From contig AP031354.1 of assembly GCA_037833965.1 (NCBI GenBank), positions 32,032,001 through 32,096,000 on the forward strand: 64,000 nt of DNA, read 5' to 3'. This document shows positions 48,641 to 57,845 of the stretch, piece by piece; position 1 is the first letter of the stretch, and each line of letters opens with the position of its first letter. The notes beneath the pieces were generated by a model. The model searched no databases. It saw nothing but the letters and a program-made list of their open reading frames with translations, and was not told the origin of the DNA. The DNA is from Marchantia polymorpha subsp. ruderalis (taxonomy: Eukaryota; Streptophyta; Marchantiopsida; Marchantiales; Marchantiaceae). The position numbers and the translations under genes were made by a program.

Positions 48641-49435
48641 TTTAAAAGTTTTCTTTGAAACGCTATATAGTAAAGAATGAACAGCTCATTCCATGCAGTT
48701 CCACCTTTGGGTTTTCACAGGTTTACGGCTTGAGGATTTTCACGTTTCTTTTAGTATTTTTGTGTGTTCTGATTTGTTTTTCTAGGTGACTTGACATTGA
48801 ATATTGCAGGATTTTACGGAGCGAACGGAAGTAGTTAGTAGAAGAAGGTGCTATTTTGCTCTTTTTCCAAATTTCACTGAGAGATAATGTCTAGAGAGAC
48901 ATTTATGTTGTTTTGAAGTTCATGGGATACAAAACCAGGAAAAGAGATCAAAATTTTGGATAGTTTTTATTCGCAATTTTTTTCATGTGGAGAGCGTTTT
49001 TTCAAAGAGACCTTTTGAGTGTATTCATCTTATGGAATTGTTGTATGAGTGTGATAGATTTTTTATGCTAGCAGCCATAGATCTGGCGCCTTCTTCAGCA
49101 GTTATTTTTATCCCATACATAATTGGCGACCATGCTGGGCTAAGCTTAAGTCTGGCAAGAGTGCAGAGGATGTTAGCACGTCCTGTAGTTGTTTCTGCAT
49201 AAGAATTGATTCTCGTCAATGCACATGTTGTGGAGTCTCAAGAGATTGAAAATGCGCCTTCAAATGCAATACAAAACTTAGAGCCTTTGGTGATCAACAA
49301 TATTGATCACCAAATTGTTTTGGAAAGTTTATTTCAAGAATTACTGATTGATGGAGCTGAAAATTAGTTTTGAATACCTTTTAAAATCAAGTATAATTGA
49401 AGTTTTACTTGTTGGTACAATCAAGACGATATGAA
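48641..49435. other. spacer, possibly gypsy leader, no gene seen
   Basis: A 71-codon frame (48987-49202) has no known domain. Its place before the gag remnant would suit a gypsy 5' leader, but no PBS or LTR was recognised on its left. Confidence 0.35.
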
Positions 49436-50130
49436 AACTCAAGTACAAGTTGTAAGCAAGAAGTAGATGACGCATATGTTTATGAGCCTCATGTATGCAA
49501 AGGCTTGGAGGGATGCACCAAAGATACAAAAGAAGGAAGAGGCAATTAGGATTACTAAATGCCTATAGATTGTTTTGACCAAGCAAGGGCAATTTGATGG
49601 AAGGAAGGCCACAAAGTACTTAAAAGAGTATTAGATGAAAGTTTTCATTCAAAAGCTAATTACTAAAGTAGCCGTAGATGAGTTTCTAACTCTTGTGAAG
49701 CCGGAGCTTAAAGATCTTATTACAAGGTTTGTGACTGAGGCTAATGGAGATTGGAATATTTTGAGTTAAAGATGAAGGAGTAGTTTTGGTTTGAAGATCC
49801 GGATCGTGTAACGGCAGTAACGTTTATGAATTGGATGCATGAAAAGCATAAGAATTTGGAGCTACAAAAATTACTCAGGCAGTTTAATAGAAAGTATCAT
49901 CAACTCTCTACTAAAGATGTGGCAACCATCATCCCAAGTTGGAGTAGACTTTCGATAAGGGCAATAAATGTGAGTTTAAGATTGGAGCATATATATCTCT
50001 ATATCACATTGCTCCAGATGCTGAAGAAGTGACTAAGGAGCAAGCAGAATCGGCCATCCAAGAAGTCACCAAGCAGAGTCAGATGAGGAAGATTGATACA
50101 AAGTTAGAATCAGAATTGCTTGTCGTATGA
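49436..50130 (+). pseudogene. Ty3/gypsy gag remnant
   Basis: Broken frames read like plant gypsy Gag. Readable blocks are TKQGQFDGRKATKYLKEY, a stretch with VDEFLTLVKPELKDLITRFV, EANGDWNIFELKMKE, FWFEDPDRVTAVTFMNWM and LLRQFNRKYHQLSTKD. These are the core helices of a retrotransposon capsid. Stops (for example at 49631 and in the ELKMKE-FWFED join) and frame changes inactivate it. Protease and pol do not follow. Instead the LTR-type unit at 50274 begins about 140 bp later. Confidence 0.65.
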
Positions 50131-50504
50131 TTGAAGAAACCTAGCTCAAGTAAAATGACTTAGAAAGAAGTCAAGAATAAAACATACAAGATCAATCTAG
50201 AAATTGCTACATTGATATGTATGATATCCAAGCTTGCATTAGCCATTCAAGATTTGGACGAGAAGAGTATAACTGTGGTAACGTAGTTTTTCATTTTTAT
50301 TTAAAAGATGAAGTTTGAGGAGTAGATGAATATGAATCTATACTTTTAAAATAATAATAATTAGAAGTAGATGAAATAGTGGATTCTGTAGTACATGACA
50401 AGTTAGGAATAGTTGGTACCCATGTTAGATATTAATCAGTTGGAGTTAGTGTTTTACTTGCAATCAATAAAGTTAAATTAGATGGGTTTAATCTGATAGA
50501 GTAA

Positions 50505-50632
50505 ATAATTTTTCAATAAGTGGCGACTTGACTTAGAAAGTATTCTCGGCATGGTCATTCTAACAAGCCCAATAACTCTTAAAACGGATGAGAAATCATC
50601 GAGTTATGAGTGTTGGAAGTGATTGGTATGGA
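50505..50632 (+). repeat. single structured LTR module
   Basis: A diverged module: 'tttttcaataagtggcgacttgact', then 'tcattctaacaagccc' and 'catcgagttatgagtgtt'. It lies at the same place within the unit as in copy 2. Confidence 0.65.
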
Positions 50633-50639
50633 TAGGAAG

Positions 50640-51525
50640 AAGGCAAAGAAGTACCTTTGGCCATCAAACTTTGAACTTCAGCGTAGACACCTTCGGCTTT
50701 GAAGAAGAAGGGACTTCAGCCTTCGGCCTTTGAATCAACCAAAAGCGACTTTGGGTGAAGATCTTTGTTTTTTGGATGAACAAACTTTGAACGTGCGCGA
50801 AGGGATTTGGAGGCCTTCGGAGGTTCTTCCTTCGGACGAAGGGACTTTGGGTTGAAGTTTGCATAGTTCTGAAGTCAAAAGAAGAACTTCGGGATGGATT
50901 GGAGGAGTCTTGGGCAGCATTTCAGAGAGAATTCAAGCGCGCCGAGAAGCTGATAGTGCATTCGATAGCACTTGAGGCATTAGTGTTTGCCAAATTAGCT
51001 CGTTGGGCGAAGCAGGTAGCTGATTGCAAAGCTGCCTAAACTTTGAAGTTAGAGCATGGGAAGAAGTTGAACGCAGATTGCAGCAGATTGCAATCTCTAA
51101 TGTTGGCAGTTGAGGAGCAGTTGGTCGCGGTTCAAGCAAAATTGATGGAGACAGATGCGACTATCCAACAACTTGAACAACACACGTATGCTGATTAGCG
51201 CGCAAGGGTAGAACGATGTCTTTGCAGTTATTTGAATTGAGAGATTCTAACTATAAAGTGAACAAAATTAGACTCGTTGGAGCGTCAATTGAAGGAGTTG
51301 GAAGCCAACGGAGTCACAGAACATGGGCAATTAGGTAGAATAGTCAATTCTTTCATTTCCGGTTTAGAGTACACGAAGGAGAATATAGAGTTAGAGCTCA
51401 TAGCAGTTTTGAGTATGATAGAAGTAGGTAGGAGCTCTGTGGGTGTGGCAACTACCGCATTTGCAAAAGTTGCATCTGATGGGGGCTCGCAGCTAGCGGA
51501 TGATTACTCCAGGTGTTCATTGTGA
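50640..51525 (+). pseudogene. coiled-coil protein of the LTR-type unit (most decayed, copy 3)
   Basis: This is the shortest copy. The N-terminal part is CTTCGG/CTTTGG-rich low complexity. The region before the coiled coil is deleted compared with copy 1. From 50930 the frame parallels copy 2 (LARWAKQVADCKAA then stop TAA at 51037, where copy 2 has CAA). The last 82 codons (51277-51525) are open: LKELEANGVTEHGQLGRI, then VNSFISGLEYTKENIELE. It ends in TGA (51523) overlapping AATAAA. Confidence 0.6.
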
Positions 51526-52060
51526 ATAAATAGGCCCAAGGCTCTGCTTTCGAGTAGCTTTTTCATGAGTAAGTTTTTAGTTTTAACTCTGCATTCTTTC
51601 GCACGTTTGTGAGTTGTGCGTTTTGTCAAAATGCACGAGTTGCTTCAATGTGTCGAAGATACCGCATCTAAAGCAAAGAGTCCAATTCGGATGTTCTGAG
51701 TGGTGCATAGTGTAGTTCAAGATTTAAGCAAATCTGTGCATTGGAAGCTCGGTGCAGCCGACTGGACGTATAATCTTGAAAAATTTCCCCCTTTAATATC
51801 AATTGCAGAGTCGCTTGCAAAATTTGTGGGATCTATTGAATAAATTTCAGAATATGGATGTGATTGCACCCTGCATTTGTGTCGTCTTTGGCCTTAGCAA
51901 GTGCATATGCTTCTAGGAGTGACGTATGTTTGAGAAGTAAAACTCTTCAATAGAATGTTAATTCGTGATAGTAATTGAATCTCTAGTGTTGTTTCTGTTC
52001 TCGTGGGATCGCATTTTTAACCTTATGCTTCATTTTGATATTTATTAATTATTAAATTAT

Positions 52061-52080
52061 CATCCGGCGCGAGCCGGATG
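52061..52080 (+). repeat. hairpin at the left border of the GC-rich island
   Basis: CATCCGGC pairs perfectly with GCCGGATG around a 4-nt loop, exactly where the AT-rich LTR end gives way to GC-rich sequence. The following TCTAG resembles the CTRR of Helitron 3' ends, but spacing and the next base do not fit well. Confidence 0.6.
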
Positions 52081-53130
52081 TCTAGAACGCGTGTCTCAGC
52101 TGTGGTTCATTTACTTAGCCGCAGACAGGAAAAAAACGGCTACCAGTATAATTTTCGCGGACCAGAGAGGAGGGCGGGTCAAGCGAGTCCCAGAAGTATA
52201 TATGAGGGGGTAGTGATGCCCTCTCGAAGTGCCACACAAATCAACCGACGTCAAACATCTGGTGAGAACCCACGGTAAGGGGGTCTACGGGCCCACCGCT
52301 GTTGGGGAACTGCCCAGTCTCGATGGTGCAGGCGAACGTTGAGTGGTAGTACCGGCGGCGCAAGCCGCGGTGCAAACCCAAGGTGAACCTACCCGAGGTA
52401 CCGGAGCTTGGGCGCGAACGCGCATCCATCAGGCTCGAACCGTGCCGAGGGATACCGAGGTACCGGAGCTTGGGCGCGGACGCGCATCCATCAGGCTCGA
52501 ACCGTGCCGAGGGACGGAGAACCGCCAGCCCTTCCAGGTGATGAGGGGGCGTGCCGCGGACGCGTCGAAGGTTCTCAACGGGTTGCGGGACGGGCGGGCG
52601 ACCGCACGTCCTCAGATCTGACGGGGGCTTGTGTCTATACACGAATGTTGCATAGACCGAGACGCACGCTGTGTGTTTCGGGACTCCCACGGTGGTCTGC
52701 GAGCGGCGCAAGCCGTGCAGCGGACCGTCGGGAGGGGTCCCACGACGGCGCCATGGGGGCACACATTGTGACATCTTGCTAGTTTCGGCGCCGCGAGGTG
52801 CTGGGGCGAAGCTGGGGTGCCATGGCATGTTCCCTCGTGGCCTCGAGTGGTCGCTGGATCGGAATGCCCCGAAAGGGGCGCCCGAGTAGGCGGGAACGTG
52901 AGAACGTGGGAGCGCTCAGCCCGAACTAAGGGTTGTGACTTGAGGTGAGAGGCATGCTGTACACCCCATCTATGACGATGGGGGCGCCTCGGGTCGGGTC
53001 TTTCCCGGGGTGCCTCCTTGGCGAAGACGACGACCCGTCGAGCCTTCGGAGAAATCCTAGGTGAACACCCCGCGAGCCGGTTCCTGCATCGTCAAACCGT
53101 TGCGAATTCACCGGGTCAGGATATGGTCAG
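52063..53130 (+). other. GC-rich island resembling rDNA spacer
   Basis: GC content is far above both flanks, with abrupt borders near 52063 and 53130. TATATATGAGGGGGTAG at 52197-52213 resembles the plant RNA polymerase I promoter box (TATATA-GGGGG). A 62-bp unit is tandemly doubled (52394-52517), and the word GGCGCAAGCCG recurs (about 52356 and 52706), both typical of intergenic spacer and external transcribed spacer. Open frames on both strands are by-products of the base composition. No rRNA gene sequence is present, so the assignment rests on resemblance. Confidence 0.42.
52394..52517 (+). repeat. 62-bp direct tandem repeat, two copies
   Basis: 'cgaggtaccggagcttggg' starts both copies, at 52394 and 52456. 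They differ in very few bases. Confidence 0.85.
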
Positions 53131-53590
53131 AAAATCTCTTTATAATTTTTTCTGTTGATATATTGGTCTAATCTTTATAAAGGTGTTCAACCGAACTTGA
53201 GTAAATGATTTGTGATTCAAATGCATTAAATATTCAGTATAAAATGTATTTGGTATAATCTTAAGTCTAAATATAACCAACTATTGGAAGTATCAATGGC
53301 ACTTTCATCTCCATCATTATAGTAATAAAATCTGCATCAAAAAAACCACAAAGTACATATGAAAATAATATTTTTCCATACAACAAAGATAGATATCGAG
53401 TATGCCAAGAATCGACCAATGCAAAACTAGATTCTTGTCAAGCACTTCCATATTTATGAAACTACCAAAAAAATTCTCTTTTTTTATATGCAAATCAATG
53501 ATCTTTATCAACCTCTATACACTCTCAAAATATGCACTTTATGATCATTCACTTGCTGTTTCATAAGGTATAATACACACGTAAGTACAA
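53131..53590 (-). other. AT-rich, probable copia internal remnant
   Basis: It lies on the internal side of the copia primer site at 53591-53610. A 64-codon minus-strand frame (53317-53511) is open but not identifiable. Confidence 0.35.
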
Positions 53591-53610
53591 GCAAGGTTGC
53601 TCTGATATCA
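53591..53610 (-). promoter_or_regulatory. copia tRNA primer-binding site
   Basis: On the minus strand, TGATATCAGAGC (53610 downward) differs by one base from TGGTATCAGAGC, the initiator-tRNA-Met primer site of plant copia elements. The 5' LTR would lie to its right and the internal region to its left. Confidence 0.65.
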
Positions 53611-55140
53611 TTATTACATTAGGGTTTACAATTAAGTTGATTCAAAGATGAAACATAAAATTTGAAATAAAATATCTTGAATGATTTTACTCTTCCTTAT
53701 ATAGATATTTCAAACACATATACAAAAATAGTATTCTTTTCATAAACTAATTTACTCATATTAGATTGATGACATAGCGGATTTACCTAATAAGCACACA
53801 GATTGTTGATGAGAGCAACACTTCAGCAATCTTTACATAACAAACACATATATTTATAACATGTCGCTTCCAACTAACACTATAATTAGCACATTGATCT
53901 CTAACATCACTATAGATATTTCACTATCATCTATTTTATTTAATATTGCGTAAACTCTAATCTAGATCTAAATAAATAAAGATGATTACACTTTCAAACA
54001 CACGGATTACTAACAAGGTGACAATAGACTTTACATTATAATGCAACTCTATTTTCATTTTGAATTCAAACTAACTGAAGATGATTACAAAACTTTCTAC
54101 TTTTAAGATGCAATATCATTTTTAAAAATATATTCAATTTTTTAAAATATCAAAGATGCATTAGCTAAATTTGTAATCATTTTTTTTAATGATTTATATG
54201 ATAAAAAAAATTCACGGAATCAGATATTTTATTTTGAAATCTTTGTGATTTCAAATTTGTTTCGTCAAATCTTTTATGATCAACTATCAAAGTTAAAAAA
54301 GCAATTGATGTTGATTGATGTAACATTAAGGATTAAGATAAAAACTCATTTAAAGATGAAACATACCTCTAAAGATGAAATTTACCAAGAGTGAGATTTC
54401 TTTCCTTTATATATATCTTACCAACAAATAAAAGTTTATCATCATCGTCTATCCACTACTAGTGGATTGATAACATGAGAAATAATTTTAACAAACACGG
54501 GGATTGTTGATATTTGGTTCTCAAATAACATATTTATTTTGTATCTATTAAACATATAAATTGCTTATGTGGCAACTCAAGATTTTTCATATTAAATTTT
54601 ATCATACGCAACCTCTACTTTGGTTCTAATTAACTAATGATGAATACAAATCTTTCATCTTTTAACCCACAACGTCTTCATTGCACATATATTTCAATTC
54701 TTGAACTATCAAAGATGCATTAGTTAGATTGATTCATATGATGGATCCTTATTTATTCAATCAAATCATCTATTTTGAAATGTTGATATCAACTAACAAA
54801 CTTGATCTATTGTTACGAAGCACGCAAATAGCTAACGTGACAACTATTGATAATAAGTTATAATGTAATTAAAGTTTATATAGAAATTTTTCAAAGTAAA
54901 GTATTTGATTGAATGGAAAGACTTTTCGATCATATGAATCAACTTGGAAACTTGCTAAAAATATAGCAAATGCACCTTTGATAGTTTAGAAGTTTGAACG
55001 TATGTGCAACAAGGACGTTGCATTTTAAAATGAGGAAGATTTGTAATCATCTTTAGTTTGTAAGAATCAAAGTAGAGGTTATTCAAGATTGAATAGAGTA
55101 GATGATGGTGAAATATCTAGAGTGGCATGTCAGCAATTTG
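53611..55140 (-). mobile_element. copia LTR fragments, partly inverted
   Basis: Minus-strand LTR debris next to the primer site. Stretches around 54110-54200 and 54660-54740 are direct relatives ('caaagatgcattag', 'atatattca'). About 54930-55080 repeats the same sequence in the opposite orientation ('gcacctttgatagtttagaa', 'caacaaggacgttgca'). Exact borders were not determined. Confidence 0.5.
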
Positions 55141-55367
55141 TGTGCTAGTTAGTGTGTTAGTTGGAAAATACGTGTCATCAATCCGTGTGCTAGTTAGTGT
55201 GTTAGTTGGAAAATACGTGTCATCAATCCGTGTGCTAGTTAGTGTGTTAGTTAGAAACAACACTTCATAAATATGTGTGCTAGTTAGTGTGTTAGTTAGA
55301 ATCAACACTACATAAATCCGTGTGTTAGTTGAGTGTGCTAGTTGGAGTGTTAGTTGGAAACGACACG
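55141..55367 (+). repeat. 45-bp tandem array, five copies
   Basis: Units start at 55141, 55186, 55231, 55276 and 55321 with 'tgtgctagttagtgtgttag'. The first two are identical and later ones diverge. The array ends exactly where LTR A begins. The 15-residue minus-strand peptide repeat (TNTLTSTRIDDTYFP) follows from the 45-bp period. Confidence 0.9.
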
Positions 55368-56280
55368 TGTGAGCCAAACCTTCCCACCCTTCAGCGTTTG
55401 TAGTCCGGGTGGGGGTTCGAACTCCCATAATCTAACTTCTCTGATTGCAAGCCATGTACTCAAAGTGTATTCGGGACAATGAGATCATAAACACTTGCTC
55501 CTTCACAGACAAATTATCCAGAACTGAAAATAATAACCTTGCTGTCTACTATTTTCGCAAGAGCATCAGACAAGCTCTTTGTTACATAAAGATCTAACCC
55601 AACTCTGGGTGACTTCCTCAATACTACAGCCGCTGTGGGCTTTCCTAGATACCAGTCCCACTCCCAATTCCTACTTAGAGTTCAATGTCGACTTCTCAGC
55701 TCCCACCTTCAGACCCCACCAGATTTCTCTCTCGGATTCAACTCTCACTTTTCAAGTTCAAATTCAGATCCCGACTGTCAGATTTCAGTCTCAGATTTCA
55801 CTTCACTCACATCTCCCACTCTCAGGTCTTCCACTCAGATCTCAGCTCCCACTCACAGATTACACTTCAATCTCAGATCCCACTCTCAGGTCTTCCACTC
55901 TGATCTCAGCTCCCAGGCCGAGCACACCACTTCCGTCTCCACACACGCACACCACCAGCTCTCGCACACTGGTACACTACAAGCTCTCGCACACTAGGCC
56001 GAACACACCACCAGGTCTCAGCTCCCACGCCGAACTCTCCACTTCGAAGTCCAAGGCCGAGACACTCACAGCCCGCCTGCATGCCCCACTCGCAATGATG
56101 GATAGCTGCCTGCTCCCCCTGCGCGACTACACGCCGCCGCCGCCGCCACACCTGTACATTCTACATCCTGACCACCCGATATCCGCCGGAGGGGATCTTC
56201 TTTCGCGCACCGCCGAAGGCATCCACCCGCAGAAGACGCACGACCACACCTTTGCTTATCCATAACAGTCACTCCCGACA

Positions 56281-57090
56281 CCCATAACTCACAGACCCTA
56301 GCTCTGTTTCACAAGTTCGTGGGCTCGTTGGAACAACCAGGTCGAGCTCTTTCCAACGAGACCCTAACTGGGTCAAACCGTTATGAATTGAGAAAGTTAT
56401 GACTGTTTTACCCTTAGCCGAAGGCACACCGCCGAAGGCCTGTTACCTGTTATCGCCGAAGGCGCCGGCACAATGTTTGCCGGTTTGATGTCTTCCGGTT
56501 TGATGTCTTCCGGTTGGATGTTTTTCGGTTGGATGTCTTCCGGTTGGATGTTGTCCTACCCTATCTGCCGCTTTCGACGCTCATAACTCAGTGACGCCTT
56601 ATCCGTTTGAAGAGTTCTTGGTCTCGTTGGAACGAGCGTCGCGAGTTCTTTCCAACGAGACCCTAATCAAGTCAAACCGTTAAAAAATGAAAAAGATATG
56701 CCGAGTTTACTGTTTCGCCGATGGCCCTTGCACGATGTTCACCGGCTCGGAGCTCGCCGACCCCGAGTTCGCCGACCCCGAGTTCGCCGAAGGCCTGCTC
56801 GCAGTTGTCGCGAAGTCGTCCGAAGCCGGAGATGTTCGCAGCCGGAGACCCCCGGTGCCGAAGACGTTCGCAGCCGGAGACGTCCGGAGCCGAAGACGTT
56901 CGCAGCCGGAGACGTTCGCAACCGGACTTGCCTCAACCCTTCCCATCAGTAACTTCCGACACTCACAACTCAGTGATTCCTCATCCGTTTGAAGAGTTCT
57001 TGGTCTCGTTGGAACGAGCGTTGCGAGCTCTTTCCAAGGAGACACTAACTGAGTCAAGGAGTCACACATTGAAAACGTTATGAGGGTTTC
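56281..57090 (-). repeat. three structured LTR modules in LTR A
   Basis: Reverse-strand copies of the solo-LTR module at about 56281-56405, 56575-56700 and 56957-57087. Example landmarks are GGTCTCGTTGGAA...TTCCAACGAGACC (a 13-bp inverted pair) and 'accgttatgaattgagaaag'. Confidence 0.8.
56470..56565 (+). repeat. short-period repeat variable between LTR A and LTR B
   Basis: In A this is a repeat of 'gtttgatgtcttccg' and 'gttggatgtcttccg'. At the same place B (58945-59065) has 'gcgagtgcgccga' and 'gttcgatgtcttccg' units. Confidence 0.7.
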
Positions 57091-57317
57091 ACTGTTTCGC
57101 CGAAGGCCTTTCCCCGAAGGAACTTCACCGAAGGCTCTTCGCCGGAGACCCTGCCCTGAAAGCCCCGTTCCGGACCTTTGCCTACTAGCTATTACACCAA
57201 CTCCTAATCTTACCAAAACTTCCAAAAAACTCCGAGCATAATTTTGCAAGAGCTTAAATCTAAAACTTTAACTCTCACAAGGTTAAAAAGACATGTGAGC
57301 ACAATTTTGTGCTCACA

Positions 57318-57334
57318 CTTCGCTCCCCACTTTT
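57318..57334 (-). promoter_or_regulatory. polypurine-tract-like sequence beside LTR A
   Basis: On the minus strand AAAAGTGGGGAGCGAAG runs directly into TGTGAGCAC of LTR A. This is the expected plus-strand primer site before a 3' LTR. Confidence 0.55.
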
Positions 57335-57371
57335 CAACTTCCTGTGATATATGTACCGACATAAAAAATGG

Positions 57372-57840
57372 CTATATGGGCTTTACGAAACCATACATCT
57401 TTGATTCATCAAGAGCTGACTTTGAAATCTCACCCTTTGTCCGAGCTGTCTCTTCATCTTCGATGACACCCAGGTCTGCCATGCGCTTCATTCGACCTCT
57501 TAGAACGGTTTCTCCAAGATCAAGTTTAGCTTTCCTGCCCGTTGGACTATAGAGATAATCCAGAAATTTCAAGATTACATTCCAAAGATGGATTCCAGTT
57601 GGATTGTTCAATCCAACTGTACTTACCACAGAATACTATCCATTCTTTTGCCTCAGCTTTCAAATCGCTGCAACTGTCATCTGCACTCAAGATCGCCACA
57701 AGATCTTCCATGGCTTCAACTTCGTCAATGTCAATCTCTGACTTCTTCATACCTCGCCGTTGACTGCTCTTTCTGTTTTTGGCATGCTCTCTCTTCATCC
57801 ACTCTTGAATAGAATCTACGAACTGTGCCTTTCTCTTACA
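57372..57840 (-). pseudogene. captured host-gene-like fragment with intron-like join
   Basis: Two exon-like minus-strand blocks. The first, about 57840-57627, is lysine/glutamate-rich (QEWMKREHAKNRKSSQRRG, EAMEDLVAILSADD, AKEWIVFC). The second, about 57562-57372, reads SPTGRKAKLDLGETVLRG, then MKRMADLGVIEDEE and SKMYGFVKPI, and ends in a stop. Between them is a consensus donor GTAAGT (57626-57621) and acceptor-like ...CTATAG. I do not recognise the protein. It resembles neither Gag nor Pol. The simple splice does not keep frame, so an indel or a different acceptor must be assumed. Lying between two LTR copies, it looks like DNA-level capture of a host gene piece. Confidence 0.5.
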
Positions 57841-57845
57841 GGGAT

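Larger units (their letters stand above)
50274..52062 (+). mobile_element. LTR-type unit with coiled-coil ORF (copy 3)
   Basis: It starts TGTGGTAACGTAG like copy 2 (TGTGATAACGCAG). It has the same order of parts: T-rich start, 'ggattctgtagta', one structured module, coiled-coil remnant with TGAATAAA, TGTCGAAGATACCGCAT (51651) and the 'tttctgttctcgtgggatcgc' tail. Its 3' end reaches only 'attatca', then a GC-rich island begins. The exact terminus and TSD are therefore lost or disrupted. Confidence 0.7.
55368..57317 (-). mobile_element. Ty3/gypsy LTR, copy A (1950 bp)
   Basis: It starts TGTGAGCC and ends GCTCACA, with perfect 7-bp inverted ends. It is a direct repeat of 57846-59781 and exactly bounded, since the flanks differ. 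A purine tract on the minus strand abuts its right end, so it looks like the 3' LTR of a minus-strand element. The left flank pentamer is acacg. The Ser/Pro/His-rich open frame in it (55579-56265) is broken in copy B and is not called as a gene. Three modules lie in its right half. Confidence 0.88.

Noticed and set aside
52241-52828. 195-codon minus-strand and 124-codon plus-strand frames in the GC-rich island
   Set aside because: Overlapping frames on both strands in a spacer-like, repeat-containing segment. Arg/Pro-rich compositions come from GC content.
55396-55410. GGTTCGAACTC resembling a Pol III B box (SINE or tRNA)
   Set aside because: No A box at proper distance and no tRNA fold. It is simply part of the LTR terminus and recurs in LTR B.
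55579-56265. 228-codon Ser/Pro/His-rich frame in LTR A
   Set aside because: The counterpart in LTR B is cut to 173 codons by a frameshift. Two other frames are open over the same bases, and the reading is opposite to the LTR sense.
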